A stretch of DNA of 17,944 nt from an uncultured Burkholderiales bacterium (lineage in GTDB: Bacteria; Pseudomonadota; Gammaproteobacteria; Burkholderiales; Burkholderiaceae), in NCBI GenBank assembly GCA_946480465.1, contig CAMLJY010000099.1, positions 1-17,944 of the forward strand. The letters are read 5' to 3'. Positions 1 through 9,306 of this stretch are shown here, piece by piece (the stretch's first letter is position 1; every line of letters starts with the position of its first letter). Under the pieces are notes generated by a model. It was not told where the DNA came from. It saw nothing but the letters and a program-made list of their open reading frames with translations, and searched no databases. Made by a program: the position numbers and the translations under genes.

Positions 1-688
1 TGCCGGCGGGGATCTTCACCTCCAGCGTCTTCTGGCGCTTGATCTTGCCGGCGCCGTTGCAGGTGGTGCAGGGCTCGGGAATGATCTTGCCCGTGCCGTG
101 GCAGTGCGGGCAGGTCTGCTGGATGCTGAAGAAGCCCTGGCGCATGTGCACCGTACCGGCGCCATTGCAGCTGGTGCAGGTCTTGGCGCTGGTGCCCGGC
201 TTGGCGCCGGTGCCGTGGCAGGTGTCGCAGCTGTCCCAGGTGGGAATGCGGATTTGCGCTTCCTTGCCGTTGGCGGCCTCCTCGAGCGTGATTTCCATCG
301 CGTACGAGAGGTCCGAGCCGCGGTAGACCTGTGGCCCGCCACCGCCACGGCGGCCGCCGTTGAAGATGTCGCCGAAGATGTCGCCGAAGGCCTCGGCGAA
401 GCCGCCGAAACCCTCCGGTCCGCCGCGGAAGCCGCCACCCATGCCGGCGGCGTTGGGATCGACGCCGGCGTGGCCGTACTGGTCGTACGCGGCGCGTTTT
501 TGCGGCTCGGAGAGCATCTCGTAGGCCTCCTTGGCCTCCTTGAACTTCTCCTCGGCCTTCTTGGCCTCGTCACCCTGGTTGCGGTCAGGGTGGTATTTCA
601 TGGCCAGCTTGCGGTAGGCCTTCTTGATGTCGTCGTCCGAGGCGTTCTTCGGAACGCCCAGGACGTCGTAGTAGTCGCGCTTTGCCAT
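1..688 (-). CDS. dnaJ: Chaperone protein DnaJ (Hsp40), 3' end cut by window edge
   Basis: This is the co-chaperone that delivers unfolded clients to DnaK and stimulates its ATPase. The 229 visible codons begin [12 protein letters not shown]. The J-domain carries the HPD tripeptide at residues 33-35. A Gly/Phe-rich linker follows, and then all four zinc-finger CxxCxGxG repeats ([32 protein letters not shown]). The C-terminal substrate-binding and dimerisation domains lie beyond the left edge, so about 150 residues are missing compared with the usual length near 375-380. The ATG at 686-688 is chosen because it gives the canonical N-terminus; the ribosome-binding site is weak. It lies 119 bp after dnaK on the same strand and is probably co-transcribed with it. 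Confidence 0.98.
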   Translation of the reverse strand, partial: MAKRDYYDVLGVPKNASDDDIKKAYRKLAMKYHPDRNQGDEAKKAEEKFKEAKEAYEMLSEPQKRAAYDQYGHAGVDPNAAGMGGGFRGGPEGFGGFAEAFGDIFGDIFNGGRRGGGGPQVYRGSDLSYAMEITLEEAANGKEAQIRIPTWDSCDTCHGTGAKPGTSAKTCTSCNGAGTVHMRQGFFSIQQTCPHCHGTGKIIPEPCTTCNGAGKIKRQKTLEVKIPAG

Positions 689-733
689 GGATGGTGATTC
701 TCAGCACGTGGGAAGCAAACCGCCGCGTGAGGG

Positions 734-799
734 GGCGGACGCTCGGTCCGCCGCCCTGGACGCGGCGAGTCGGTCGGCGGTGCGGCCCTGGCAGGCCGC
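734..799 (-). other. Two hairpins in the dnaK-dnaJ spacer
   Basis: Two perfect inverted repeats lie in the 119-bp spacer. One pairs 734-740 (GGCGGAC) with 746-752 around a 5-nt loop. The other pairs 782-787 (GCGGCC) with 794-799 around a 6-nt loop. No T-run follows on the minus strand, so they look more like processing or attenuation structures within a dnaK-dnaJ transcript than a full terminator. Chance pairing in GC-rich DNA is possible. Confidence 0.4.
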
Positions 800-807
800 G
801 CCGCACG

Positions 808-2760
<1,953 letters not shown>

Positions 2761-2797
2761 GGTGGTGTACTCCTGAGGTGTATTCGGGTTGTCGTCG

Positions 2798-2825
2798 AGT
2801 TGTGGTTCAGTCAGCCGCTTTCAAG
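2798..2825 (-). promoter_or_regulatory. Weak sigma-32-like promoter before dnaK
   Basis: Read on the minus strand, CTTGAA (2825-2820, followed by A) is a consensus heat-shock -35. After a 14-bp spacer comes CCACAACT (2805-2798), an imperfect match to CCCCATNT. The spacing equals that of the strong site before grpE. A start near 2791 would give a leader of about 30 nt to the dnaK ATG. The -35 is convincing and the -10 is weak, so this may be a minor promoter or chance. Confidence 0.4.
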
Positions 2826-2852
2826 GGCTGTGGCATGGTCCTTGCCAGACTT

Positions 2853-3401
2853 TTATTTGGGCGCGGCGACCGTCACCAGGGCAGGGCGCAGCACGCGGTC
2901 GGCGATCAGGTAGCCCTTTTGCAGCACGGCCACGACCGTGTTGGCCTCCTGCTCGGCCGGCACCATGCTGATGGCCTGGTGCTGGTGCGGATCGAACTTG
3001 GTGCCCGCGGGCGGGGCGATCTGCAGCACCTTGTTGCGCTCCAGCGCCGCCGTGAGCTGGCGCAGCGTGGCGTGCACGCCTTCGAGCACCTGCTCGGTGC
3101 TGGCGTTGGGCTGGCCGATGGCGGCCTCCAGGCTGTCCTTCACCGGCAGCAGGCTCTCGGCGAAAGCCTCGATCGCGAACTTGCGGGCCTTGCTCACTTC
3201 CTCGTCGGCGCGGCGGCGGGCGTTTTCAGTCTCTGCCTTGGCGCGCAGGAAGGCATCGTTCAGCTCGTTGTGCTTGGCTTCCAGCGAAGCGAGACGCTGT
3301 TCCGGGGTTTCCGTTGGCGCGGCGGCCGCGGGTGCCGGGGCGTCGGGGGCCGAGCCGTCGGGCTGGAAAGCTGAGGGGTTGTCGTTCTCCGGTGCGGTCA
3401 T
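2853..3401 (-). CDS. grpE: Nucleotide exchange factor GrpE
   Basis: GrpE releases ADP from DnaK and so resets the chaperone cycle. The protein is 182 aa, a normal length. A disordered Ala/Pro-rich N-terminus of about 30 residues is followed by the long dimerising helix (from about residue 33), then the conserved stretch around [19 protein letters not shown] and the C-terminal beta-domain with [13 protein letters not shown] and [18 protein letters not shown]. The reading frame stays open upstream to an ATG at 3456-3458. That ATG falls inside the sigma-32 promoter, upstream of the predicted transcript start, so MTAPEND at 3399-3401 is chosen. The gene leads the grpE-dnaK-dnaJ group. No CIRCE-type operator (the HrcA target) was seen upstream. 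Confidence 0.97.
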   Translation of the reverse strand: MTAPENDNPSAFQPDGSAPDAPAPAAAAPTETPEQRLASLEAKHNELNDAFLRAKAETENARRRADEEVSKARKFAIEAFAESLLPVKDSLEAAIGQPNASTEQVLEGVHATLRQLTAALERNKVLQIAPPAGTKFDPHQHQAISMVPAEQEANTVVAVLQKGYLIADRVLRPALVTVAAPK

Positions 3402-3445
3402 GGCTGTTGGTCTCGTGGTCGTCGATTCAAGGCGGACGCCAGCCG

Positions 3446-3473
3446 ATATGGGGCGCATGTCCTTGGCTTCAAG
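3446..3473 (-). promoter_or_regulatory. Sigma-32 (RpoH) heat-shock promoter of grpE-dnaK-dnaJ
   Basis: On the minus strand the sequence reads CTTGAA (3473-3468), a 14-bp spacer, then CCCCATAT (3453-3446). Both elements match the known sigma-32 consensus CTTGAA / CCCCATNT exactly at an accepted spacing. Transcription should begin near 3439-3440, giving a leader of about 38 nt before the grpE ATG. Confidence 0.9.
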
Positions 3474-3477
3474 AGGG

Positions 3478-3494
3478 CTGCCAGTTTGTGGCAG
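3478..3494 (-). other. Small hairpin between hslR and the grpE promoter
   Basis: CTGCCA (3478-3483) pairs perfectly with TGGCAG (3489-3494) around a 5-nt loop. It lies just after the hslR stop and just before the grpE -35 box. It may be a weak terminator or transcript-end stabiliser for hslR. No clear T-run follows on the minus strand. Confidence 0.4.
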
Positions 3495-3502
3495 GGGTGG
3501 GT

Positions 3503-3925
3503 TCAGTCGCCGTCGAGCGAGACGCTCCAGCGTTGCCAGTCGACCTGGGTGCGCTCGATGTCCCGCCGGTCGCGCTTGGTGGGGCGGCCCTGGGCGATGC
3601 TGAGGGCCGGCTCAGCGGCGAGGCGACGTGCTTCGGCCGCCGCGGCGCGGGCGGCGATGCTTTCGGGCGTCTCTTCGTACAGGGCCTGTGCCACCGGTGC
3701 CGGGCCGCGCACGCTACTGATGCCGCGCACCAGCACCGTGCGGGAGAGCGGGCCCTGGCGCAGCTCGACGCGGTCGCCGGCCTTCACCTCGCGCGAGGCC
3801 TTGGCCGCCTGGCCGTTCACGCAGACGCGGCCCTTGCCGATCTCTTCGGCCGCCAGCGAGCGGGTCTTGTAGAAGCGGGCGGCCCAGAGCCACTTGTCCA
3901 GGCGCAGCGACGTGCGGTCATCCAT
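3503..3925 (-). CDS. hslR: Ribosome-associated heat shock protein Hsp15, S4 domain
   Basis: The 140-aa protein opens with an S4 RNA-binding domain ([19 protein letters not shown], about residues 7-25, then [25 protein letters not shown] to about residue 55). This is the Hsp15/HslR layout. In E. coli, Hsp15 binds free 50S subunits that carry a stalled nascent chain with tRNA and helps recycle them after heat stress. The basic, Ala-rich C-terminal part ends in [22 protein letters not shown]. The gene starts 27 bp after tctE and precedes the grpE promoter. I see no Shine-Dalgarno before the ATG at 3923-3925; a small hairpin sits there instead. I found no sigma-32 promoter of its own, so it may read through from tctDE or use a promoter inside tctE. 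Confidence 0.93.
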   Translation of the reverse strand: MDDRTSLRLDKWLWAARFYKTRSLAAEEIGKGRVCVNGQAAKASREVKAGDRVELRQGPLSRTVLVRGISSVRGPAPVAQALYEETPESIAARAAAAEARRLAAEPALSIAQGRPTKRDRRDIERTQVDWQRWSVSLDGD

Positions 3926-3934
3926 AGGCGGATT

Positions 3935-3949
3935 CTGCCGCTGTGGCAG
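3935..3949 (-). other. Hairpin just upstream of the hslR start codon
   Basis: CTGCC (3935-3939) pairs with GGCAG (3945-3949) around a 5-nt loop in the 27-bp tctE-hslR gap. The hairpin base is 9 nt from the hslR ATG, where a ribosome-binding site would be expected. It has the same stem as the hairpin after tctA at 9292-9306. Confidence 0.45.
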
Positions 3950-3952
3950 TCC

Positions 3953-5395
3953 TCAGGCCGCCGGCCCGGACACCGGCGGGGCCAAAGGCAGCCGCACCAC
4001 TGCATCCAGCCCCTGGATCTGGCCACGGTGTTCGCGGTTGTTCAGCTGCAACTGACCGTTCAGGGACAGCACGATCTCGCGGCAGATCGCCAGGCCCAGG
4101 CCGGAGCCGGAACTGGCGGCACCGGCGGCGAAGGGCTGGAACAGCCGCTCGCGCAGCGCCTCGGGTACGCCCGGGCCGCCATCGGCCACCGTGAGCGCGG
4201 CGTGCCGGCCGTCCACGGCGAGTTGCACCGACAGCAGGGTGCCCGCCGGCGTGTGCTTCACCGCGTTGTGCAGCAGGTTGCGCACCAGTTCGCGCAGCGC
4301 CCACTCATGTGCCAGCACCGGGGCTGGGCTCACATGCAGTTCGAAGTCCAGCTCGCGCTCGGCCAGCAGCGGTGCCAGCTCCAGTGCCACGCCGCGCACG
4401 ATCTCGGCCCAATCCAGGCGGTCAGGCGCGCCCTGCTGGCGCAGTTGCTCCACCTTGGCCAGCGCCAACATCTGGTTGGCGATCCGGGCGGCGCTGTCGA
4501 CGGTCTGGCCGATTTCGCGCAGGGCCTGGGGCGGGTCGACGTCGCCGCGCTGGGCGGACTGCACCTGTGCCTTCAGCACGGCCAGGGGCGTGCGCAGCTG
4601 GTGCGAGGCGTCGCGCACGAAGCGGCGCTGGTGCGCCATCAGCTGCGCCACGCGGGCCATCGCGTCGTTGGTGGCATCGACCAGCGGCATCAGCTCGCGC
4701 GGTGCGTCCGGCACGTCCAGCGGCGAGGCATCGTCCGGTGCACGGGCCTTGATGGCCGCACTCAGCGCATGCACCGGCCGCGTCGCGCGGCGCACGACCC
4801 ACAGCACGACGGCGATGATCACCGCGATCAAGGCCGCCTGGCGCCACAGCGTGTCGATCAGGATCTGGCGAGCGAGCGTGCGCCTCAGTTCCAGAGTTTC
4901 TGCCACCTGGATGGTCGCCATGCCGTGGCCGACCTCGCCGGCCACTGGTTGCAGCAGCACCGCCACGCGCACCGGATCGCCGCGGAACACGTCGTCATAG
5001 AAGTCGACGAGGGCGGCGTAGATGCCGCGGTCCGGCAACTTGCCGCGCCACGAAGGCAGGTCCTCGAAGCCGGACACCATCTCGCCCTCGAATCCGCTCA
5101 CCTTGAAGTAGGTGCGGCTGCGGTTGTCCGCCTCGAAGGCCTCCAGCGCCGAGTACGGCACCGTCGCGCGCAGGCGCGGCGCGTCGCGGGTGCCGGTGAC
5201 CTCCAGCAGCTCGCCGATGGCCTTGGCCGATGCCAGCAGCGTGCGGTCGTAGGCGATGTCGGCCGAGCGCAGGGCCTGGCGGTACAGGCTGTAGGCATTG
5301 AAGGCGACCAGCGCCAGCACCGGCAGCAGGATGCCCAGCAGCAGCCGGCTGCGCATCGACAGGTGCGCGAAGCGTCGCCGCAGGCTCCACGTCAT
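3953..5395 (-). CDS. tctE: Sensor histidine kinase TctE
   Basis: This is the membrane sensor kinase of the tricarboxylate two-component pair (480 aa). A first membrane segment (about residues 17-37) and a second (about 186-202) enclose a periplasmic domain of about 150 residues, of the 2CSK_N type found in TctE/QseC-like kinases. The HisKA phospho-acceptor His265 lies in RRFVRDASHQLRTPLA. The catalytic domain has the N-box LLHNAVKHT (Asn377), the G1 box VADGGPGV (Asp405) and the G2 box GSGLGLAI (430-437). All catalytic motifs are intact. Its start overlaps the tctD stop by 4 bp (5392-5395), which indicates translational coupling. The TctE identity rests on the divergent tctCBA genes next door; the kinase alone could be called QseC-like. 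Confidence 0.92.
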   Translation of the reverse strand: MTWSLRRRFAHLSMRSRLLLGILLPVLALVAFNAYSLYRQALRSADIAYDRTLLASAKAIGELLEVTGTRDAPRLRATVPYSALEAFEADNRSRTYFKVSGFEGEMVSGFEDLPSWRGKLPDRGIYAALVDFYDDVFRGDPVRVAVLLQPVAGEVGHGMATIQVAETLELRRTLARQILIDTLWRQAALIAVIIAVVLWVVRRATRPVHALSAAIKARAPDDASPLDVPDAPRELMPLVDATNDAMARVAQLMAHQRRFVRDASHQLRTPLAVLKAQVQSAQRGDVDPPQALREIGQTVDSAARIANQMLALAKVEQLRQQGAPDRLDWAEIVRGVALELAPLLAERELDFELHVSPAPVLAHEWALRELVRNLLHNAVKHTPAGTLLSVQLAVDGRHAALTVADGGPGVPEALRERLFQPFAAGAASSGSGLGLAICREIVLSLNGQLQLNNREHRGQIQGLDAVVRLPLAPPVSGPAA

Positions 5396-6066
5396 TGGGG
5401 TGCTACCAGGTAGCCCAGCCCCCGCAGCGTGACGAGCTTGACGCTGGTTGTCGCCAGCTTCTTGCGCAGGCGATACGCCACCACTTCGATGGCGTCGGGC
5501 TGGACGTCGGCCTCGCCGGCGAAGACCTGGTCGAAGAGGCGCTCCTTCGCCACCGCCTGGCCCGCGTGGGCGAGCAGGGCACGCAGCAACGCGGCTTCGC
5601 GCGGGGCCAGCTCCATCGGCTGGCCGCGGCAGTAGACGGCGCCGCTGGTGTTGTCGACGCGCAGGCCGTGGAAGTCTGCGGGCTCGGCGCGGGGATCGGC
5701 CACGCCGCTGCCGCGCCGGGCCAGCGCACGCACGCGGGCTTCGAGCTCGTCCAGGTCGAAGGGCTTGGGCAGGTAGTCGTCCGCGCCGGTGTTCAGGCCG
5801 AGGATGCGGTCGCCCACGGTGCCGCGCGCGGTCAGGATGATGACGGGCGTGGCCAGGCCCGCGGCACGGGCGCGGGCCAGCACGTCCAGTCCGTCCAGCC
5901 CCGGCAGGGTGAGGTCCAGCAGGACCACGTCGGGCACGCTGGCGTGCCAGCGGTCGATGGCGCGCAGGCCGTCGGAGCAGGTGGCGACCTGGATGCCGCG
6001 CCGCTCAAAGGAGCGTTGCAGCGTGGCCTGCATGGTGGGGTTGTCTTCGATCAGCAGCAGTTTCAT
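5392..6066 (-). CDS. tctD: OmpR-family response regulator TctD
   Basis: This is the DNA-binding partner of TctE (224 aa). The receiver domain has the acidic pair Glu7-Asp8, the phospho-acceptor Asp51 (VVLLDLTLPGLDG), Thr79 and Lys101 (LPKPFD). The C-terminal winged-helix domain (about residues 130-224) ends in the usual RLRKKL...TLRGLGYLVAPQ pattern. The frame is open further upstream to 6117. The ATG at 6064-6066 is chosen because MKLLLIEDN is the normal start of the family. The gene is read away from tctC across a shared control region. By analogy with known TctDE systems it should activate tctCBA when tricarboxylate is present. Confidence 0.93.
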   Translation of the reverse strand: MKLLLIEDNPTMQATLQRSFERRGIQVATCSDGLRAIDRWHASVPDVVLLDLTLPGLDGLDVLARARAAGLATPVIILTARGTVGDRILGLNTGADDYLPKPFDLDELEARVRALARRGSGVADPRAEPADFHGLRVDNTSGAVYCRGQPMELAPREAALLRALLAHAGQAVAKERLFDQVFAGEADVQPDAIEVVAYRLRKKLATTSVKLVTLRGLGYLVAPQ

Positions 6067-6125
6067 CAGCGGCCAATCGTCCCTGTTTTCAGTGCGCGTT
6101 AGCGGGCATCGGCGCAACGGCGGCG

Positions 6126-6143
6126 CCTAGCATTTACCCTAGG
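6126..6143. promoter_or_regulatory. Candidate TctD operator (CCTAG-N8-CTAGG)
   Basis: A perfect 5-bp inverted repeat with an 8-bp spacer lies about 60 bp upstream of the tctD start and about 70 bp upstream of the tctC start. The position and symmetry suit a dimeric regulator. The assignment to TctD is inference from position only. Confidence 0.35.
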
Positions 6144-6204
6144 TCATCCGACAGCCGATCGACAGGGTCGGGCGCCACGATGCATCCTGTTCGTCAACCA
6201 ACAT

Positions 6205-6209
6205 GGAGA
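6205..6209 (+). promoter_or_regulatory. tctC ribosome-binding site
   Basis: GGAGA lies 5 nt before the ATG at 6215 and decides in favour of that start. The in-frame ATG at 6203 overlaps this motif and has no site of its own. Confidence 0.75.
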
Positions 6210-6214
6210 CATCG

Positions 6215-7174
6215 ATGCGTCGCGACACCTTCCTGAAGTCGATGGCCGCGCTCGCTGCAGCCGGCATGCTGCCGATGAGCGCCCGGGCCTCGGCCAACCT
6301 GAAGATGATGATTCCGGCCAATCCGGGCGGTGGCTGGGACACCACTGGCCGCGCACTTGGCAAGGCATTGCAGGACGCCGGCGTCGCGTCCACGGTGGCC
6401 TACGACAACAAGGGCGGCGCAGCGGGTGCCATCGGGCTGGCCCAGTTCGTCAACGGCAGCAAGGGAGATCCCAATGCGCTGATGGTGATGGGCGCGGTGA
6501 TGCTGGGCGGCATCATCACAGGCAAGCCGCCGGTGAGCCTGTCCCAAGCCACGCCGATCGCGCGGCTGACCAGCGAATACAACGTCTTCGTACTGCCGGC
6601 CAGTTCGCCATTCAAGTCCATGAAGGACGTGGTTGATCAGATGAAGAAGGACCCGGGCAGCGTCAAGTGGGGCGGCGGCTCGCGCGGGTCCACCGAGCAC
6701 ATCGCCGCGGCGATGATTGCCCGTGAAGTGGGCGTCGATCCGGCCAAGATCAACTACGTCGCTTTCCGGGGGGGCGGCGAGGCCACCGCGGCCATCCTGG
6801 GTGGAAACGTGACGATCGGCGGCAGCGGCTACAGCGAGTTCGCCGAGTACATCAACAGCGGCAAGATGAAGGCCATCGCAGTCACGTCGGACAAGCGCCT
6901 GAAGGGCATCGACGTGCCGACGATGAAGGAGCAGGGCATCAACGTCGTCATCGGCAATTGGCGTGGCGTCTACGGCGCCCCGGGCATCACGGCGGAGCAG
7001 CGCAAGAACCTCACCGAGATGATCCTGAAGGCCACGAAGAGCAAGGCCTGGACCGATGCGCTCGAGAAGAACGGCTGGACGCCGGCCGTGATGTCGGGGG
7101 CCGAGTTCGAGAAGTTCGTCGACGACGAATTCGCGAGCCTGCGCGCGGTGATGGTCAAGTCGGGCATGGTCTGA
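6215..7174 (+). CDS. tctC: Tripartite tricarboxylate transporter substrate-binding protein TctC
   Basis: This is the periplasmic solute-binding subunit (319 aa, Bug family) that captures a tricarboxylate such as citrate and hands it to TctAB. The N-terminus MRRDTFLKSMAALAAAGMLP is a signal peptide with cleavage likely after SARA (residue 25) or two residues later. It has an RR followed by FLK that resembles a Tat signal, but the spacing is one residue off the usual pattern. The mature part begins with the family-typical LKMMIPANPGGGWDTTGRALG and continues with VAYDNKGGAAGAIGL and GGSRGSTEHIAAAM. The start at 6215 is set by GGAGA. It is first gene of tctCBA, 34 bp before tctB. The exact substrate cannot be read from the sequence. 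Confidence 0.95.
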   Translation: MRRDTFLKSMAALAAAGMLPMSARASANLKMMIPANPGGGWDTTGRALGKALQDAGVASTVAYDNKGGAAGAIGLAQFVNGSKGDPNALMVMGAVMLGGIITGKPPVSLSQATPIARLTSEYNVFVLPASSPFKSMKDVVDQMKKDPGSVKWGGGSRGSTEHIAAAMIAREVGVDPAKINYVAFRGGGEATAAILGGNVTIGGSGYSEFAEYINSGKMKAIAVTSDKRLKGIDVPTMKEQGINVVIGNWRGVYGAPGITAEQRKNLTEMILKATKSKAWTDALEKNGWTPAVMSGAEFEKFVDDEFASLRAVMVKSGMV

Positions 7175-7208
7175 TGACGCGCCTGGCTTCCGACCACCGG
7201 AGGCGGCC

Positions 7209-7706
7209 GTGAGCCGCTCGGTGCAGACGCTGGTCGGCGTCGGCGTGCTCGGGTTGGCCGGGCTGCTCGCGGCAGGTGCCGTGGGCATCCCGTCCGATGC
7301 CGGGTACGCCGGCGTCGGACCGAACTTCCTGCCCTGGCTCGTCGCGTCATGCCTGCTGCTGTGCGGCGGATTTCTCGTGTGGGAGGCCTCCTCCGGCGGC
7401 TTCCGCATGATGGGCGATCCCGATGGCGCGGAGCATGGCGATTGGGTCGCCTTCGCGTGGGTGTCCGCGGCCATCCTGTCGAATGCGGCGCTGATCACCA
7501 CCATCGGCTTCATCCTCAGCTGCACCCTGTGCTTCGTGCTCGCCGTGCGGGGCTTCAAGGCTTCCGAAGGGCGGCTGAACCTGGGCCCACGGGCGTGGCT
7601 GGTCGATACCGCGATCGGACTTGCGATCTCGGCACCGGTGTACTGGATGTTCACCAAGGCGCTGTCGATCAATCTGCCGGGCCTGACCCAGACGGGCTGG
7701 CTCTGA
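7209..7706 (+). CDS. tctB: Tripartite tricarboxylate transporter small membrane protein TctB
   Basis: This is the small inner-membrane subunit of the TTT transporter (165 aa), needed together with TctA for uptake. About five hydrophobic segments are visible, near residues 5-27, 40-58, 80-95, 97-113 and 130-152. Only a short loop around residues 61-79 is clearly polar. The start codon is GTG at 7209, supported by GGAGG at 7199-7203 five nt upstream. TctB proteins are poorly conserved, so the call relies on size, topology and position between tctC and tctA. Confidence 0.9.
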   Translation: MSRSVQTLVGVGVLGLAGLLAAGAVGIPSDAGYAGVGPNFLPWLVASCLLLCGGFLVWEASSGGFRMMGDPDGAEHGDWVAFAWVSAAILSNAALITTIGFILSCTLCFVLAVRGFKASEGRLNLGPRAWLVDTAIGLAISAPVYWMFTKALSINLPGLTQTGWL

Positions 7707-7707
7707 C

Positions 7708-7750
7708 GCGGCAGTTGCCGCTTCCCGGCCCGCGGTCCGCACGACCGCGG
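7708..7750 (+). other. Two hairpins in the tctB-tctA gap
   Basis: The 72-bp gap contains GCGGCA-GT-TGCCGC (7708-7721), directly after the tctB stop, and a perfect 8-bp stem CCGCGGTC (7730-7737) / GACCGCGG (7743-7750) with a 5-nt loop. No T-run follows, so full termination is unlikely. They may protect the upstream tctCB transcript end or lower tctA expression relative to tctC. Confidence 0.45.
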
Positions 7751-7778
7751 CCGATACCCACCCAGGCGGGGAGGCCTG

Positions 7779-9287
7779 ATGGACATCTGGAATCAACTGC
7801 TGCAGGGCTTCCTGACGGCCGGCACGCCGATCAACCTGCTGTGGGCGCTGCTCGGCTGCACGATCGGCACCGCGGTGGGGGTGTTGCCCGGCATTGGCCC
7901 GGCGACCGCGGTGGCGATGCTGCTGCCGATCACCCTGAAGGTCGACTCGACCGCCTCGATGATCTTCTTCGCGGGGATCTACTACGGCGCGATGTACGGC
8001 GGCTCGACCACCTCGATCCTGCTGAACACCCCGGGCGAGGCCGGATCGATGGTGACGGCGATGGAAGGCAACAAGATGGCCAAGAGCGGCCGCGCCGGCG
8101 CGGCGTTGGCGACCGCGGCCATCGGCTCCTTCGTCGCCGGAACGATCGCGACGGTGCTGGTCACGCTGTTCGCGCCGCTGGTCGCGAATTTCGCAGTACG
8201 CCTCGGGCCGCCCGAATACTTCATGCTGATGGTGCTCGCCTTCTGCACCGTCAGCGCGGTGCTGGGCCAAAGCACCCTGCGCGGCCTGACGGCGCTCTTC
8301 ATCGGCCTGGCCATGGGGCTCGTGGGCCTCGACCAGATCACCGGCCAGGCGCGCTACACCGCGGGCGTGCCGGAACTGCTGGACGGCCTTGAGGTGGTGC
8401 TGATCGCCGTCGGCCTGTTCGCGGTGGCCGAAGCGCTCTACGCGGTGCTGTACCAGGGCCGCGAGGTCGAGACGCAGAACCGCATGAGCAAGGTGCACAT
8501 GACGAAGCGGGAATGGGGCCGCTCGTGGCCGGCCTGGCTGCGTGCCACCTTCATCGGCTTCCCCTTCGGCACCATCCCGGCGGGGGGCAGCGAGATCCCG
8601 ACCTTCCTGAGCTATGCCACCGAAAAGAAGCTGTCCAAGCACAAGGAAGAGTTCGGCACAACCGGCGCGATCGAGGGCGTGGCCGGGCCCGAGGCGGCGA
8701 ACAACGCGGCGATCACCGCGACGCTGATCCCTTTGCTGACGCTGGGCATCCCGACCTCGAACACCGCGGCCATCCTGCTCGGCGCCTTCCAGAACTACGG
8801 CATCCAGCCCGGCCCGCAGCTGTTCGACAAGAACTCTGCGCTGGTGTGGGCGCTGATCGCGTCGCTTTACATCGGCAACGTGATGCTGCTGATCCTCAAC
8901 CTGCCGCTGGTGGGCATGTGGGTGAAGCTGTTGAAGATCCCGAAGGCCCCCCTGTACGCCGGCATCCTGATCTTCGCGACGGTGGGTGTCTACGGCATGC
9001 GGCAATCGGCCTTCGACCTGGTGCTGCTGTACGCCATCGGATTGTTGGGCGTGGTGATGCGGCGCTTCGCCTTTCCGGTCGCACCAGTCGTGGTCGGCAT
9101 GATCCTTGGGCCGCTGGCCGAGGCGCAGATGCGCAATGCCTTGTCGATCGGCGAGGGCAAGTGGACAGTGTTCATCGAGCGCCCGATGTCGGCCACGCTG
9201 CTCGTCGTGGTGGTGGCCGTGCTGCTGCTGCCGCGGCTGATCGCCTGGCACAAGCGTTCACGGGTGGCCAGGCGCGCCATCGCCTGA
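7779..9287 (+). CDS. tctA: Tripartite tricarboxylate transporter large permease TctA
   Basis: This is the main channel-forming subunit of the TTT transporter (502 aa, the usual length near 500), an inner-membrane protein with roughly ten or more hydrophobic segments. Family motifs are intact: [17 protein letters not shown] (residues 34-50), [15 protein letters not shown] (73-87), and in the second half [20 protein letters not shown] and [18 protein letters not shown]. The paired Gly/Pro-rich motifs reflect the internal duplication of the family. GGGGAGG at 7768-7774 is a strong ribosome-binding site for the ATG at 7779. It is the last gene of the operon and ends 31 bp from the convergent hemH stop. 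Confidence 0.97.
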   Translation: MDIWNQLLQGFLTAGTPINLLWALLGCTIGTAVGVLPGIGPATAVAMLLPITLKVDSTASMIFFAGIYYGAMYGGSTTSILLNTPGEAGSMVTAMEGNKMAKSGRAGAALATAAIGSFVAGTIATVLVTLFAPLVANFAVRLGPPEYFMLMVLAFCTVSAVLGQSTLRGLTALFIGLAMGLVGLDQITGQARYTAGVPELLDGLEVVLIAVGLFAVAEALYAVLYQGREVETQNRMSKVHMTKREWGRSWPAWLRATFIGFPFGTIPAGGSEIPTFLSYATEKKLSKHKEEFGTTGAIEGVAGPEAANNAAITATLIPLLTLGIPTSNTAAILLGAFQNYGIQPGPQLFDKNSALVWALIASLYIGNVMLLILNLPLVGMWVKLLKIPKAPLYAGILIFATVGVYGMRQSAFDLVLLYAIGLLGVVMRRFAFPVAPVVVGMILGPLAEAQMRNALSIGEGKWTVFIERPMSATLLVVVVAVLLLPRLIAWHKRSRVARRAIA

Positions 9288-9291
9288 GAAG

Positions 9292-9306
9292 CTGCCACCT
9301 CGGCAG
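9292..9306. terminator. Small hairpin between convergent tctA and hemH
   Basis: CTGCC (9292-9296) pairs with GGCAG (9302-9306) around a 5-nt loop, in the 31-bp gap between two convergent stop codons. It could serve as a weak terminator for both genes, but there is no T-run on either side. It has the same stem as the hairpin at 3935-3949. Confidence 0.4.

Larger units (their letters stand above)
6067..6214. promoter_or_regulatory. Divergent tctD/tctC control region
   Basis: This 148-bp region must hold the promoters of both tctDE (leftward) and tctCBA (rightward). I see no strong sigma-70 -35/-10 pair in either direction, which fits an activator-dependent promoter. The best candidate operator is the inverted repeat CCTAG (6126-6130), 8-bp spacer, CTAGG (6139-6143), lying around an A/T-richer core. 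CTAG is rare in this window. Confidence 0.55.

Noticed and set aside
3402..3458. Upstream ATG giving a 201-aa GrpE
   Set aside because: It lies inside the sigma-32 promoter, upstream of the predicted transcript start.
6067..6117. Upstream ATG giving a 241-aa TctD
   Set aside because: The canonical receiver N-terminus MKLLLIEDN begins at 6066; the added residues do not look like part of the fold.
6215..6289. A Tat signal on TctC (RR...FLK)
   Set aside because: The distance between RR and FLK is one residue longer than the usual motif. A general signal peptide is the safer call.
7347..9251. A 634-codon open frame antisense to tctB/tctA
   Set aside because: It is rich in Arg/Gln/His with no domain and overlaps two secure transporter genes.
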